The notes beneath the pieces are model-generated. The model had not been told where the DNA came from. It was given only the letters and a program-made list of their open reading frames with translations, and did no database searches. From assembly GCA_003313425.1 (NCBI GenBank), contig NHZP01000053.1, forward strand, positions 124,001-188,000: a stretch of DNA of 64,000 nt, given 5' to 3'. Source of the stretch: Pseudopyrenochaeta lycopersici (lineage: Eukaryota; Ascomycota; Dothideomycetes; Pleosporales; Pseudopyrenochaetaceae). Made by a program: the position numbers and the translations under genes. This document shows, in pieces, positions 11,704-25,527 of the stretch. Every line of letters begins with the position of its first letter. Position 1 is the first letter of the stretch.

Positions 11704-12668
11704 GTGTTCTACCACCTGATGCACGTTCCTACCTAATGCACGCGGTTTTTAAGAACTCTTAAATCCTTCTATCTTCTTATCTAAATAAGTTATACCTCTA
11801 AAAATTAAGTATATAAATTTCTAAAGTATTACTAACAACTTAAAAAACTAATTATTAAATTTAAGCTAGTATTAAAAGAGTTATATAAGTTTAATGTTAT
11901 ACCTTTAAAACAGCTAAAATACTTAATTATATAATATTTATAAGTATTATTACTATTAAATTTAAATACTTACTATAATAGCTAATAAAATTAATATATT
12001 AAATTATTTAGTATTAAAAGTATATTCTTATATAGTTATATAACTTTTTAAAGTAAGTTTTTAAACTCAACATAGTTATTATAATATTAATTATATAAAG
12101 TAATTTATAAAAGTCTTAAGTAATATTTTAACTTATCTATATAGTTATTTTACTATTATACTAAAATATATATTTTCTTACTGTATAATACATAATAAAA
12201 TAAGCTTTTTATTATTGTTATAGAATTTTATTATAAAATAGCTTATACTTTTATATACTATAATAAGGATATATATATTTTAGTATAAAAGTAAAGTAGT
12301 TATATAAGTAAAGTGCTTTAAAACTATAAAGCTTTATATAATAACTTATATAGTAACTTTAAAATACTTTACAACTTTATAGAAATATACTTTTAATACC
12401 AAATAATTTAATATATTAATTTTATTAGCTGTTATAGTAAGTACTTAAATTTTTATAGTAATAATACTTATAAATATTATATAATTAAGTATTTTAGCTT
12501 TTTTAAAGCTATAACCTTAAACTTATATAACTCTTTTAACACTAGCTTAAATATAATAATTATTTCCTTAAATTATTCTAAACACTTTAGAAATTCATAT
12601 ACTTGATTTTTAGAGGTATAGCTTATTTAGATAGGAAGATAGAAGGATTCAGGTGTTCTTAAAAACCG

Positions 12669-13062
12669 CGTGCATCTGTTACAATCCTGCTAAGACCCTG
12701 TCCCAGCAGCCCTAAGGGGACCTCGTGGACATTAGACAAACAACCGAGATCACGTAAAGTGCTTAGTTAATTAGTATAATTAGTAGTACTAAGCATACGA
12801 AGTATACTAAGTAATCTATATAGTTTCTATATATATACATTACTATAATAAACTCTTATAGATTATTATATTTAACTTAATATTCCTCTATAGTATAGTA
12901 ATAGTAATACTAATTATTCTTAAATCTTAGTACTCTTTATAGAAGCGCTCTCTTACTATCTTAGTATTAAAACCCTTTCTATATAGTCTTTTACTCTATC
13001 TTAGATAACTAACCGTATAATCTTATTAGTTATCTTTACTAATAACTTTTAAGACTTTTATA
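12669..13062 (+). repeat. 5' LTR of element E
   Basis: About 394 bp, starting TGTTACAATCCTGC. The other copies are at 1057-1446 (reverse) and 34984-40984 (split). The first 100 bp are much less RIPped than the rest. Confidence 0.75.
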
Positions 13063-13079
13063 CTTGAAATACTCTTAAG

Positions 13080-13740
13080 ATAAGTAATACTTATATAGAA
13101 AACGCAGCTTACTATACTGCTAGGCCTAGTAACGCTATTACTAAACTAGACCTCTTCTATAGTAATTAGTTTAAGCTTAAAGAATAGCTACTTTAGTTTA
13201 ACTTATTCTTTAAGTTTAATACTACTACTATAGAAGATAATAACTAAGTAGTACTTATATTAAGCTATATAAGAGGTAAAGCTACCTAATAAGTAAAGCC
13301 TTACTTAGTTAAGTACTTAGGTAATAATAATAAGCCTAAAGAGTTAATTAGTATATTTAAAGAAACTAGCGAGTTTAAGACACGTATACGTTAAGTATTT
13401 AGACTTCTAAATAAGATAACTTTTATAGGATAAAAATTCTAAAGTATATAAAAAACTTAGTCTACTACTAACTATACTAATAAATTTTTAATGTATTCTA
13501 GATAGGCTAACTAAAATAATAACACCTTAAAATTATATATAAATAAGGCCTAAAAGTAGATATCTAAACTAAGCAAATATACTTTAGTTTAAATATTATA
13601 ATACTAGATAACCTAATTAATAAAACTATCTAACTAGATATAAAGCTTTATAAGCTCTATATATAACTTAAAAGATAATAATTTAGATAAATAAAAGAAG
13701 ATAAGAAATCTTAGAAAGATTACTATAATAAGTTTAAATA
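13080..13740 (+). pseudogene. Gag remnant of element E
   Basis: Plus-strand translation, ignoring RIP-type stops, reads as a Retrotrans_gag domain. A stretch like YIRGKATQVKPYLVKYLGN is followed by IFKETSEFKTRIR and a TNYTNKF-like segment, matching the usual gag order of Ty3/Gypsy elements in fungi. It is cut off at 13741 where MITE Y begins. There is no zinc knuckle and no pol downstream. Confidence 0.65.
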
Positions 13741-14100
13741 GTAGTTACCTATAGGGTAGCAAATAGGTTACGGGTACCCGCTATAGGTATAGGTTGGGTA
13801 TAGGGTTATAGATGAGTGGGTTGGGTTTGGGGTTGAGTCGCACGGACTATAGGTATAGGTTAGGGTTAGGTCGCACGGATTCTAGGTTGGGTTAAGGCTA
13901 AGGTTATGCACGTATGGGTTTAGGTTTGGTTACGGGTACCCACTAGGGTTGCTTAGTAATTATAATAATTTACTATAATTCGTAACATAACTAGCTATTT
14001 TAGATACATATTAGTTAGTATTAGACCTAATATAAAAAGACGTGATTAGTTAGACCCAGACGTACCCGAGGCTAATAACCCTAACCCTAACCTCAACCTA

Positions 14101-14402
14101 TGTCAGGGTTCGATCCTTTCAGGTTACTAGACGCAGGTGAAAGGGTTCAATCCTTCTAAGTTACTAGACGCAGGTGAAAGGTAACGATCCTGCCAAGTTA
14201 CTAGACGCAGGTGAAAGGTAACTGTTACCTCTTACCTTTCACCAAGCTAGGTAACTGGATTGGGACTAGCCTGCTCTAGCTTATGTATATAGGCAGCACC
14301 TCTCCTCTGAAGGTAAGAGGTATCTGCTATTTTATCTATTTCCTTTTAAATTGAGTTTCTTTAACTAAGACCGTCCTAACTGTGCGTGTTAACTGCCTTA
14401 TA
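14101..14402 (+). repeat. 5' LTR of element B
   Basis: 302 bp, starting TGTCAGGGTTCGATCC and ending CCTTATA (CCTTACA before RIP). Preceded by the ACCTA target duplication. Confidence 0.9.
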
Positions 14403-14949
14403 TAATAGCAGATTATACAGCGCTTTAGCTCCTCTCCGTAGTTAATACATAGTTACTTAAGCTGTTACCTCTTAGGTAAGTTTAACAGTAAGGTGGTACT
14501 AACGTACTAGGACTAGATCCTATCCCCCCTTAGTTAAGCTTTAGGATAGCCCTCGCACAATAGTTAATTTACGGTGCTATCCTCTACTACTAGTTTAGCT
14601 AAAATTTTATAAGCTATTCCCTCTTAGTTAAGCTTTAGAATAGCCTAGAATTTGCTAGGTTTCCTTACTAGTAACCTATTTCGCACCTTAGTGCCTGCGC
14701 TTTACGCTACCTAAACGCTAGGATTATTATTAATAAGACACGTCCTATTATTCCCTTCCTTAAATAGGAATACTCTAGGGATTATTCCTACTTTTACATA
14801 CTACAGTCTGTGCGTGTGTTTTAATTACGCGCACGTGCTGCCTTAAGCACGTATTTACCCTCTAAAACTTCCTAATTAGGTAATTCTCTAAACTTAGCCT
14901 ATACATAACACTCCTAAGTATTTATCTTAGTCCTAGTAACCTTACCTAA

Positions 14950-17777
14950 CTAATAATACTACTTAACTAATAGTTAAATCTTAAGTCTGCTTACTAAAGC
15001 TTAAGGATTCCCTCTAGTTTTACTTTAACTTTTACTTTTACTACTACAGCTACTCTTACTTCTATCTAACCTTCTTTGTTTAGCTTAATAGCAGACAGCT
15101 CTTATAACGAAGAGTCCTCTAGCTAGCAGCCTAAATTTTAAGCCTATTAGAAAGACAACGCGTTAGCTAAAACACAGGCGGCTCGTAATTAACTTAGGGA
15201 AAAGGCTTATTAACGCTAGGAGAAGAATAAGAATAAGGCTATAGAGGATTCAGAACTAGTTATCTTAGAACACCCTATTATTAAAGACGTAGAGTACCCT
15301 AAATTTGCGCTAATAAGCTCCTGTGCTAACTTATTAACTAAGGAAGTTAACCTATATTTCTTCTCTCGCGATATAACACAGCGTGCTAAGGGAGCTTATT
15401 AGATACAGCTACGTAAGGAAGCTGCTAATCTAGGTCTCCCTAAGGACTTAAATAACTATCTTCTTCTAGGTAGCCTTCTAGGTTTGCTACTATCTGTAAG
15501 CTTAAGTCTACCTGCTTCTATTTAGTAATTAGTACCCTTAGGTATCTAGCTTGTAAAGAACTACCCTAGTAAGTTCTTAAGCTTTAAGCCTACGTAACTT
15601 ACACGCCTAATAATACTATTTAGGTATACTCTATATACTCTTAATAAGGATAAGAAGTTATTAGAGATATACTACCTTAACGCTTCTACTCTAAAGTAGG
15701 AACTAACTAAATAATAACGCAGCTTTACTTAATAAAAGGATAAGCTAGTTAAAGAATATAATAAGCTTAGTAAGTAGTAGAATAAGCTCGTTGCTGACTA
15801 TAAGACCTTAGAAGGTTTATTATAAGAAATTAAGAATAAGCGTAACTCTGCGTTGCGCGACTGTCTATTATCTAGCTCTCCTAAGGTTTTAGGCCTTACT
15901 AGACTTACTCTATTACAGCTAGCCCTAAGAGCTATAAATAAGCCTCTGCTAAGAGGAATAAGTACGTCTACACAAATCCTCCTATAAGGTAACGCAGCGG
16001 GTAGTATTCTTAATAAGTTTAGTTCTCCTCAGCGTGTTCTACTCTTAACTAACCTTCCTCTTACTCGCAAATACTAAGCATCCCTAGGTAATATAGTAAC
16101 GCTAAGCCCTTATCTAACTAAGCTCTACTATAAGATTAAGGAGTTACATTAGTTCTTATCTATAAAGAATAAGTAAATTTAGGTACCTCTAGTATACTCT
16201 AGGAGTCCTAATCTTTATAGGTAGATTATAAAGATACTTAACTATTTTAAAAATAACAGGTTAGACTAGTAACATAATAATATATAAGTATAATTTATCT
16301 TTTAAGCTACTAGTAGTTCTGCTTAAACCTTACTGCGAGAGCCTAATAGGTTTTTATATTAATATAAGGATAACTTTAAGTGTTTTTATATCTTTAACTC
16401 TATCTTTAGCGACTGTAACTACTACGTTATAGTAGAACAGTAATATAATACTTTAGTCTTCCTAGAACGTGGCTCGCTAGAATACCCTACTATAGTTAAA
16501 GTATAGGCTCTGTTCTAGATAGAGTTTAACGCTATTACTACTTAGCTTAGATAGATTACTATAACTTAAGCGTATAAGCTTTAGGCTAAGCTTCCAGGCT
16601 ATCTCTAACAGAGCCTTAGCAGCGCGCCCGCTGTCTATACCGCTGCTAACTTCTAATCTCTTTACAATATAATTAATAATGCATGTTAGAGCTACGACCT
16701 CTAGTAATTGCCTTAGTATCTCGCTAATTAAATAAAGGGGCGTAACGCGCCAGCTAGACTAAGCCTGGCACTGCCTTATAAATTTGTTCTAAGGACGGCA
16801 GCGGATAAGCCTATTAAGAAAGCTAGTAAGCCTACTCTAGGCCTACGTCTATTATTTAAAGATAATAGAATAGGTAACTATAAGCTAGCTGACAGTCCTA
16901 AGCCTTACAACGCGGACTCTAGCCGTAACTAGTATTAAGGAAATCCGCGCAGTAACCTAGCTACTAATTATTACGTGCACGTAAGCCTAGAGACTAGTAA
17001 CTCTAACTATAAAGAAGCTTCTAACAGTAATAGTAATAAAGCTAAGGTTATTATTTATTTAGGGGAAAAGTAACCCTAGATAAAAGTCCTTTATCTAGGG
17101 TTAATAATTAGTCTTAGGAAACTGCGCTAGCTGCTACTTACTAGGACGGCATATATAAGCTGTAGCGCAGGCACTCCTGCGACGCACGCAGGCTGTCTAG
17201 AAAGATAAGCTGTGTCTAGACAGCCTAGACTAGTTCGCTTTTACAAGCATAATTAGATAATAAGGAAACGCCTCCTACGTCGCCTAGACATTAGTAGACA
17301 ACAGGGCAGATACGAACTTTATTTTATAGCAGTTCCTTCAGCTTACCTAGGGGTTCTAACTAATTCCTCTTATTACGCCTATTATATATAAAGGATATAA
17401 AAGCGTTACTTTAGAATCTATTACTTATAGAGTTAAATTCTATATAAAAATTAATTCTTACTTTAAGCACACTTCTACTTATATTCTTAACTAGTATAGG
17501 GCTTTTAACCTAGTGTTAGGATTCTGCTAGAGAAAACTGTACGCACTACGCTTTAATTACTGTTAGAGTATTATTAAATTCCCTAACGCATACTACTAAA
17601 TAGAATGTTAGTAACATTTATATATACTATAGGTTGTCTGCGAGCAAGCTACGCCTAACGCCTCTACATAGCCTAGTTCCTCTACAGGTAGCAGGAATAA
17701 AGGTAAGACTAGCTAACAATAGGTAAAGTTGGATACCGCAGCCCTAGCAAAGCTAGACGACGAACACTAAGTACTAC
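14950..17777 (+). pseudogene. Gag and protease part of chromovirus B, RIPped
   Basis: This is the first half of the B polyprotein. There is a Ser/Thr-rich start, a coiled-coil-like charged stretch near 15700-15850, then a gag core (about 16020-16700) and the region before protease (to 17777), where element C interrupts it. Many in-frame TAG/TAA. It aligns, inverted, with 8,000-10,900 of A. Confidence 0.65.
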
Positions 17778-18149
17778 TGTGCCGTTGCACAGGGTACCTG
17801 GGCAATCAGGTGATGATGGGTTTCCTTTGTCAGCGAGATTTGATGATAAGACTTGGAGATGCGAGAGATCTCAACGTTATGCACCAAAAACTATGCACCA
17901 CACTCCACGATAATTTACTTTAAAACTGAGATTTTGCAAAGTAGCTAGTGCATTAGTTACGTCAATTCAATAAGATTTCAGACCATTTTGTTTATTACTT
18001 TTAATTAGGCTCTATACTTACCTTCGTTTCTAGCAGACTGCACAGGCAGGGCTGCTCCTGTTATTCACGCACGCTTAGATTCCAACGTTTCCTCTCATTC
18101 ACAACACCAGAACTGCAGGATTATGCCAAACCACCTTGTTAACTCCACA
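17778..18149 (+). repeat. 5' LTR of element C
   Basis: 372 bp, TGTGCCGTTG to CTCCACA. The 3' copy (30089-30460) differs at a few transition sites. If read as ending in CAC, the target duplication would be 5 bp (ACTAC) instead of 4. Confidence 0.9.
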
Positions 18150-18332
18150 AATAATAGCGAAGCCTAAGGGGCACAACGGTCTGTTCTAGTTAGGCTATAG
18201 CTAATAAGAGCAAAAAAAGCCTACATAGCATTGAACTGTCAACGTCGAAAACACAAATATGAGAGCGCTACATTACAATACAGAGATCATAGGATTACCT
18301 AGAAAGAGCTGGGTGTCTGTTTAACCCTAACA

Positions 18333-18447
18333 AACCTTTGAGAGGGATAGCGCTGTTGCGGCCAGCCTTCGGAACCTTTAAGAGGGATAGCGCTGTTACG
18401 GCCAGCCTTCAGAACCTTTAAGAGGGATGGCGCTGTTACGGCCACCC
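18333..18447 (+). repeat. 40-bp tandem repeat, about 2.9 copies, in the leader of element C
   Basis: Units start at 18333, 18373 and 18413, each beginning AACCTTT and containing GAGGGATAGCGCTGTT. They lie between the 5' LTR and gag, where primer binding and RNA packaging signals are usually found. The function is not known. Confidence 0.85.
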
Positions 18448-18689
18448 CCTCTACATTTTTAGAGCCAAGAGTTGACAGGGACCAGCTCTGTTAAGGCTGT
18501 ATCCTTGTTATCTTGCTATAATAAATTAAGACTTCCTATATAATGAGCAGAAGCTAACTTAGTAACAGAATAGTAACAAGAACAAGAATAAGATAACAGA
18601 AAATAAAAACGAGAACAGCTATAAACGATTAAGAAATAATTCAGAAGTAGTACAGTATCAGATTTTAGTTAATTATCAGCGTTAGCAAG

Positions 18690-21600
18690 GAACTGCCTAG
18701 TAGTTGCAGTCTCCTTATTCAGTTATACCGAAGGGCTGCAGCAGCCTATTCAGGATTCAGCCTTCAGCCATCCTTATAGCTGAATCAACACCAGATTCGC
18801 TGTCATTTAGATCAGATCTTACGCCAGCTATTAAGGTTATTAAAAAACATACTATAGATACTAGCAAAGTACTTGTGCCTATAAGGCCAGCAAGGAAAGA
18901 CTTTCTATTTACAGGAAAAGACGTTACTAAGTTCCTAGATAACTTTAATCGCCAGGCAGACAATAGCGGCTATAACGACTATTAAAAGATAAGAATCCTT
19001 CTAGACTTCTGTAACACTATGTGCAGAAGCTTTATTAAGAAAATAAGGCTATATAGGGTACTAGACTAGAAGAAGCTTTAAGAAGTAATAAAAGAGCATT
19101 AGCACGATTAAGATGTAGCTTAACGTATAGGAACGCGAGCGTTCCTAGAGACCTATGTTTCTAAAACGTTAAGAAAATTCCTAGGACTATCTAAGTATTT
19201 AACCAACTTCGCAGCATACAGTAACGCTTGCATTAAGACAGGCCAGCTACATAGGACAGAGGCTGGCTTCTTTTTCGCCAGAGGCCTTCTAAGAGAAGAC
19301 CAAGATATAATCTTTATCTATATGCATAAAGGGCCAATTCCAGACAAGCTAGAGAGTTTTAATATTAAGAAGATTTACACGTATCTTAAGCGCGTGTACC
19401 GCCAGAGAGAGGGGATAAAACAGATATCCCCTGGTCATGCAGAAAGAGAGGCTAAGCTTGCACACTAGATCCTTAATTAAGAAAAAAAAATATTAACAGC
19501 TAAGCAGCTAAAAGACGCAGTTAATAAGTATAAGAAAAGCAAAGTTTAAGAGGAAGCTAGGCCTGCTCTTCTACCTAGTGTAGATCCAGAGGTTTAAGAC
19601 CTTATTTCAGCCCTCAGCGACTAGAAGATTAGCCTAGCTAAGGTCAACAAGATAATAGTTCATCCCAAGCTTAGTTAGATTCTGAGGAACCCAGCTACGT
19701 ACGCGTACTTTATCAGCCAAGTCGTCTTAAGAGATAATGCTAAGCAGTTACTATCAGAAAGGAATAATAGCTCGTACATGACAACGGCTCCTCGCAACTT
19801 AAATCCTCAGCAAGGCGCAATCACTATCCAAGGACGTAAATGTCGAAACACTTGTAATATGTGCAACCTCCCTAGTTACATTGCTAGAGAATATGAGCTA
19901 TATTAGCTGCTTTTGCATCTTAGCTAGATTAGCTTTAAGTAGAATAAGGAAGTTAGATATAAGACTTACTATTTTAGTCCTTTGCATAAGAGGTTAGGGC
20001 AAATCTAAGGAACTGCACCCTAAACGTTGCAGCTCTATTAGTTGAAACAGAAAATTCGAGAGTATTACAGAGTTACTAACGATGTCTTAGATTAGCCAGC
20101 ATTAGCAGTATGTCTGGAGAAGTTTGATAGAGTAGACTTAAGGCCTGCTTAATATTAAAAGCTTGGACTACTAGCTATGCAGCAACAGAAGGTAGTTAGT
20201 CCTAATACGAATACGATTGTAGAAGATAGATATAGCAGGATAGCTATAAGCCCGGCTAAGGACCTACTGAACTTTCAGAACGTCAGGATATTACTAAGAG
20301 GCTTGACTGAAGCGTGTTTTACCCTTAATAAGGTTATATCTTAGGACATTATTCTTGGTGCTTTTGAGGAAGGAGCAGTAAATGCTAGCTTAACTTATGT
20401 AGTAACACGCTCTTAAACGCGTTAGAATGTTAGGAAAGATCTAGTTCTTAAGAAAGTTAGGCAGAGTAAAGTTTAGAAGCAAGCTCCTGCTAAACCTCCT
20501 TATTCTAAACAACTAAAGCGAGTCACAGTTAAGGACTATCGTATGCCTGTTATAAGGGGCAACACTGCATTCGAACTAATAGATATTGAGGAGTTTAAAC
20601 GAGTAGAGCCGATTCCATTCGCCAGCTAAGCCTATAATAAGCCATTCTCTCTTATATAGCCTCTAGACGACGATAGAAGCTTTCAGGATTTGAAAGCTAA
20701 GCCTGAATTTGTTAGTTAGAATAAGAAAAAGAAGAACTAGAATAACGGCCTTACTGACACAGAGCTCCGTTATTTGCTGGGCCCGCATCCAAACCGTATC
20801 GCTACCACTATGCTGCGTTAGGAGGTGCGTAGTGTAACTTTTGAGGACCTTATAAGCCAACATTAGCTTCGAAAATAAGTTAGAAATATATTGAAAGCGA
20901 TTGATGAGCCTGCCGCGTCGTTAGCTAGCGTGAACGCCGTGGAATTGAGTATTAGGCTGGCCAGCCAATCAGCAATCGCCAGGTCAGCTAAGCGAGACCT
21001 GTTAGAACCTGATTGGCTGACACTACAGTGCCTTACCCCGCATAACCCCGCGTCCGCCTATGTCATTAGGGATGTTCGGAGGCATTTTTCTGATAAAGAA
21101 AAGGTTAAATTAAATTAAGTAGAGACGGTTAGTCTCGAAAAAGGACCGAATTTGGAGCTTAACTCGATACAATTTAGGACTTTTAATGCACAAACCAGGC
21201 ATAAAGCCCTAGGAACATATAACACTTAGCATAAAGCTTTAGTTAATCCTACTAAACAAGAAGCTATAATAATTCAAAAGAAGATAGGCATAGCCTACGT
21301 GCAGTGTAACCTTCTAACCTACTAGGCCTTATTTAATGGGTATGTAGTGAAGTGTCTTATTAACACTGGCGCACAGATAAACCTTTTAAGATATAGTGCA
21401 GCTAAGGTATTAAAGCTTATATATAAAGACTATAAGCAAGGTAGCTCGCATTAAGATGGAGTGGTTACTGCGAATGGAAGCACTAATCCTTTTGTGGGAA
21501 CTGCGTGGAGTGTCCTAGTCAAAGTAGGAGAGGTGACTGTTGTTAGTTACTTCAGGATCGTTCGAAACCTGACGAGATCAGCGATTTTAGGTAGACCTTG

Positions 21601-24600
21601 GTGCGCTTTAGCAAGGTTATTAATTTAGTATAACGTATATAGAAGGATTACGTGCAGGATTATTTCTAAGAATAGAGACAGAAACGCCATCTTTATAGCC
21701 TCTAATCCTGCTCTGCTGCATCCAAGAGACTATATACTAACTCCTAAAGATAAGGAAAATATATAGCAGACACCCTTTCTAGGGAGGAGTGTCTAGATTT
21801 AAGTAAAAGATACCTAGGGCGATGTTTTAGTTTAGAATCTTATTTATCTTATACTTAGGTTAAGTATATTTAGGAGGCTGAGTTTGTGAAAGCTTCTATT
21901 AGATTTAGCAAATTTTTACCTATTTTTACAACTAATAATAAGCAGCAATTTAAAGAATAGGTAAAGCAAGTAATAAGCTATAGAGTTAGAGCCTCTAAGG
22001 ATCCTTTAGCTGTGCGAGAATTAGAGTCTTTTTTAGTTATGTGTGAACTTAACCGTCAGGCGTAATAGGAAAAGAGAAGGAAGTACACAGGCAGTCAGGT
22101 CAATACCCTGCATAAGAGGGTAGCTGACAAGGTGCGACCTGTGGATATTCCTGCGGCATTAGATATTAAGGAGTTTAGGCGTAAGGATTAGAAGCGACAT
22201 GCTGTTAAACTACAACTCTTAAGAAAAAGTCTAAGACCTCCTAATATAGGGCCTTTTAATTACCTTTTTAAATACAGACATGCAGCATTCCTACAAGGTA
22301 TAAGATTAACACTAGAAAGGCTAGCCTTATAAAAGTTTAGATCTAAGTTAATAAAATTAGAAGTTTAGCTATTTATTAAAATGTTAATAAATAGAGAAGG
22401 CGCGATTGCTTTTACTTTCTCTAAGATAGGACGAATTATTAAGGATGTATGTCCTCTATATAAGATACAGACTATTAAATATAAAGCTTAGTAAGAAAAA
22501 TCGTTCCTAATAGCGCGAGCTGTTAAGGAAGAGGTAGTTATAATGTTTAATAACAGACTTAATAGAGGGGTACTGGAAAGATGCGCTAGTTAGTACAGAA
22601 ACTTATAGTTTCTGGTTAAAAAGAAGGATAAGAGTTATTAGATAATACTTAGGTTAATTAAGATAAACGCAGTATCTCTTAGGGATGCTAATCTGCCTCC
22701 GATAGCAGATGAATTCTCTAAGCGTTTTAGTAGATGTTGTATTCTATCTCTTATAGATCTATTCTTAGGATATAACTAGATTACACTTTATCTAGACAGC
22801 AGAGACATAACTGCCTTTTATACGCTAGTTGGTTTGCTTTAATACTGTACGATAGTTTAAGGCGCAACTAACTTAGTTACAGTCTTTTAGCGAGTAGTTA
22901 CAAAGATTATAAAGGATTATTAGCTATATACTATTCCTTTTATAGACGATATTACTGCTAGCAGTCCTAAAACTAACTATAGAGGAGAAGAAGTATTTCC
23001 TAGAGTAAGAAGATATATATTAGAACACATTTAGCAGCTAGATAGGGCTCTAGCTAACGTAGAAAGAGCTAGAGCTATAATTTTAGGTAAGAAGTATTAT
23101 TAGGGAGTCTCTAGATTAGGGGTAGTTAGATATAAGGTTACTGCGCAAGGAAGATATCTAGATTAACAGAAAGTAGCTAAGATTCTAGATTAGCTAGAAT
23201 GCAGAAACGTGAAAGAAGTAAGGGCGTTTGTGGGTATCTATGTCTACTACAGGATATAGGTGCCTAGCTTTGCTATTCGCGCGAAGCCCCTGTTCTAGTT
23301 AATAAGGACTAGCGTTAAATAGACATAGCAGGGGGCTTAATAAGAGGCTATGCGTACCTTAAAGTAATATATTACTTTAGCCCTAGTATTAGCGAGTCCT
23401 AATTATAAGAATAGAGGTATGCTTTTTGTAGTAGTAGACGCGAGTAAGGAAGGCGCAGGCGCGTCTCTTAAACAGATTAGAGCAGACAGAAAAAGACATC
23501 TGTATTAATTTAAAAGTATAATATAGTTAAAAGCTAAGAGTCTCTAGCACTTAATAAAGCTTGAGTGCAAGGTAGTATTATAGGCGCTAAAGAAATTTAG
23601 AACCTGGCTATATAGATAATATTTTACTATTAAAACAGACGCTCAGACGCTTATTTATTAACTTAACAGATTATCGCCTAACGTTCCTGGGTTAGTCCAA
23701 AACAGGTGGCTCGCAGCTATCCTTACCTAGGACTTTAACATTAAGCATATTCCTGGAAAGAAGAATGTCGTTCCTAATGCGTTGTTACGATATCTGAAGC
23801 TAGAAGGATAGGAACAGCTAGACGAGACTAAAGACGACCTCGAAGATTTCATTAAAAACCTAGTTACTAACTTTGAGTTTACCTCGCCTGCTAAGACGAG
23901 TAGGGTACTAAATAAGTAATACTCAGACGAGTTAGAAGTAATTACTTAGTTCTTAATAAGATTTAAGAAGCCTGAAGGCCTTACGAGGGCATAACTTTAA
24001 GCGTAGAAAAAGAGGGCGATGAATTTCTTTGTGCAAGAAGGCTATCTATTCTAAAAGTCTATAAGGAATATAGCTATTTGTTAAGTTATAGATAATCCTA
24101 ATCTAAAGACTATAGCTATATAGGAAGTATATTAATAGATTAGTTATAGAGGAGTAAACAGCGTCTATTTAATGCTTGCTCAACGATACTAGTGGGAAAG
24201 GATGCATAAGGAGGTGCGACGCACGATTGCATCATGTGAACAGTGCCAGCGGAGATCATCAAGTCGCAAGCAAGAGATGCTAATAAATACCTACTGTCAC
24301 GCATTATAGGAACGAGTTACTATAGACGTTGTTTACATGCCGCATTATTAAGGAAAGAAATTTATTATAATTGTACGAGAATACCTTAGTAGATGGCTAG
24401 AGGCACGAGCAATAGCTGATAACAAGTTATCTACTGTCGCTAAGTTTTTATATAAGGAAATCTTGTGTTGCTAGAGCATAATAAGGATACTTACTGTGGA
24501 CGGCGGACCTGATTTTAGAAAGGTAGTTAAAGCCCTTACTAAGATTTATCGTATTAGAAGGATCTAGGTATTAGTATACAACCCTTAGGCTATAGGAAAA

Positions 24601-25515
24601 ATTAAGGGTGGTTATAAGCTAATATGCAACGCACTGGCAAAGCTTCCTGGACCTTAGGTTAATAATCTTCTAACGGTATTGTAGGTAGATAGAATTTCTA
24701 CTTAGAGTTAGACTGGATATTCTCCTTATTAGTTAGTTACTGGTCAGAATCTAGTACTTCTGATTAAGCTTGCTCTTCTAACATAGCAGACATTACTATT
24801 TAGATAAGTAACATTAAGAGGCTAGTTATTAGCGGTGCGAGCTATGCAGCTAGATTTAAGAGATTAATTTCTTAAGGACGCAGTGTCGAGAACTAAGCGC
24901 CTACGACGCGAAAAGAAGGAATATTAGGATGATTATAGAGAGATTCGTTAAGAGGAAATTAAAGAAGATAACTTCGTACTAATATAGGACTTAGCTAGAG
25001 ATATTAATATATTAAGAGATAAGAAGCTTATAAGCAGATAGCTGGGACTATATAAAGTCTTTTATGCTAATTAGGATAAAGGTAACTATTAACTTATAGA
25101 CCTTAACAGCACGCGATTTAGAAACACTACCCTAGGATAGAGACTTAAGCTGTAGGTACCTTAAGATAAAAGTAAGGTTGCTTAGGAGCATTAAGGTCGT
25201 GCAAAGCTATGGGATCCTTCGTTGTAGGATGCTGAAGCTGACTTTTTACTACCGCCTGCTTAATCTAATAACTCTTAAGATAATAAGTTTACAGTTATTA
25301 AAAATCCTAACTAAGACGCAATTTAGTTATAAGAGACAGAGAATAATCCTCCTATAAACTTAGATTCATCTAAAGATATAATACAGCTAACTGCACGCAA
25401 CCATCCTATTATTATACTAAGATCTTTAACAGAGACTAAGAGACGACAATATGTTTAAATACCTAATTTAGAAATTAATTCTGACTTAGAAGATAAGCTT
25501 GCTTAAGCCTAGGGG
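18690..25515 (+). pseudogene. Gag-pol of element C (Gypsy order), RIP-interrupted
   Basis: The gag region opens near 18704 and is readable to 18985 before the first RIP stop. Protease: CLINTGAQINLL (21353-21388), the DTGA motif with D changed to N. Reverse transcriptase: about 22600-23100, with LSLIDLFSGYNQI-like text and FIDDI as the YxDD box near 22940. Integrase: HHCC zinc finger near 24200-24250, core from about 24322 (start of a readable IDVVY stretch) to 24700, then a C-terminal extension to about 25250. Protease before RT before integrase defines Ty3/Gypsy. Gag-protease and RT-integrase are in different frames, switching near 21750-21790. Confidence 0.8.
20962..21019 (+). repeat. 58-nt hairpin, copy 1, inside gag-pol of element C
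   Basis: CAGCCAATCAG (20962-20972) pairs perfectly with CTGATTGGCTG (21009-21019). Inside, AGGTC (20981-20985) pairs with GACCT (20996-21000). A second copy lies at 25729-25786. This stretch is little RIPped and lies in a locally open frame (20891-21118). Confidence 0.7.
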
Positions 25516-25527
25516 ACGGGCTTTTAT

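Noticed and set aside
11738..12664. Origin of replication or centromere-like AT palindrome
   Set aside because: Its ends, TA flanks and match to pogo element termini identify it as foldback element M.
18704..18985. Separate 93-residue gene
   Set aside because: It is the start of the gag frame of element C, ended by a RIP-type stop and continuing in frame after it.
20891..21118. Separate 75-residue gene
   Set aside because: It is a less-RIPped part of the gag-pol frame of element C that covers the hairpin.
24200..25200. tRNA or other RNA genes in the non-RIPped parts of element C
   Set aside because: No cloverleaf, A-box/B-box pair or rRNA-like sequence was found; the text reads as integrase.
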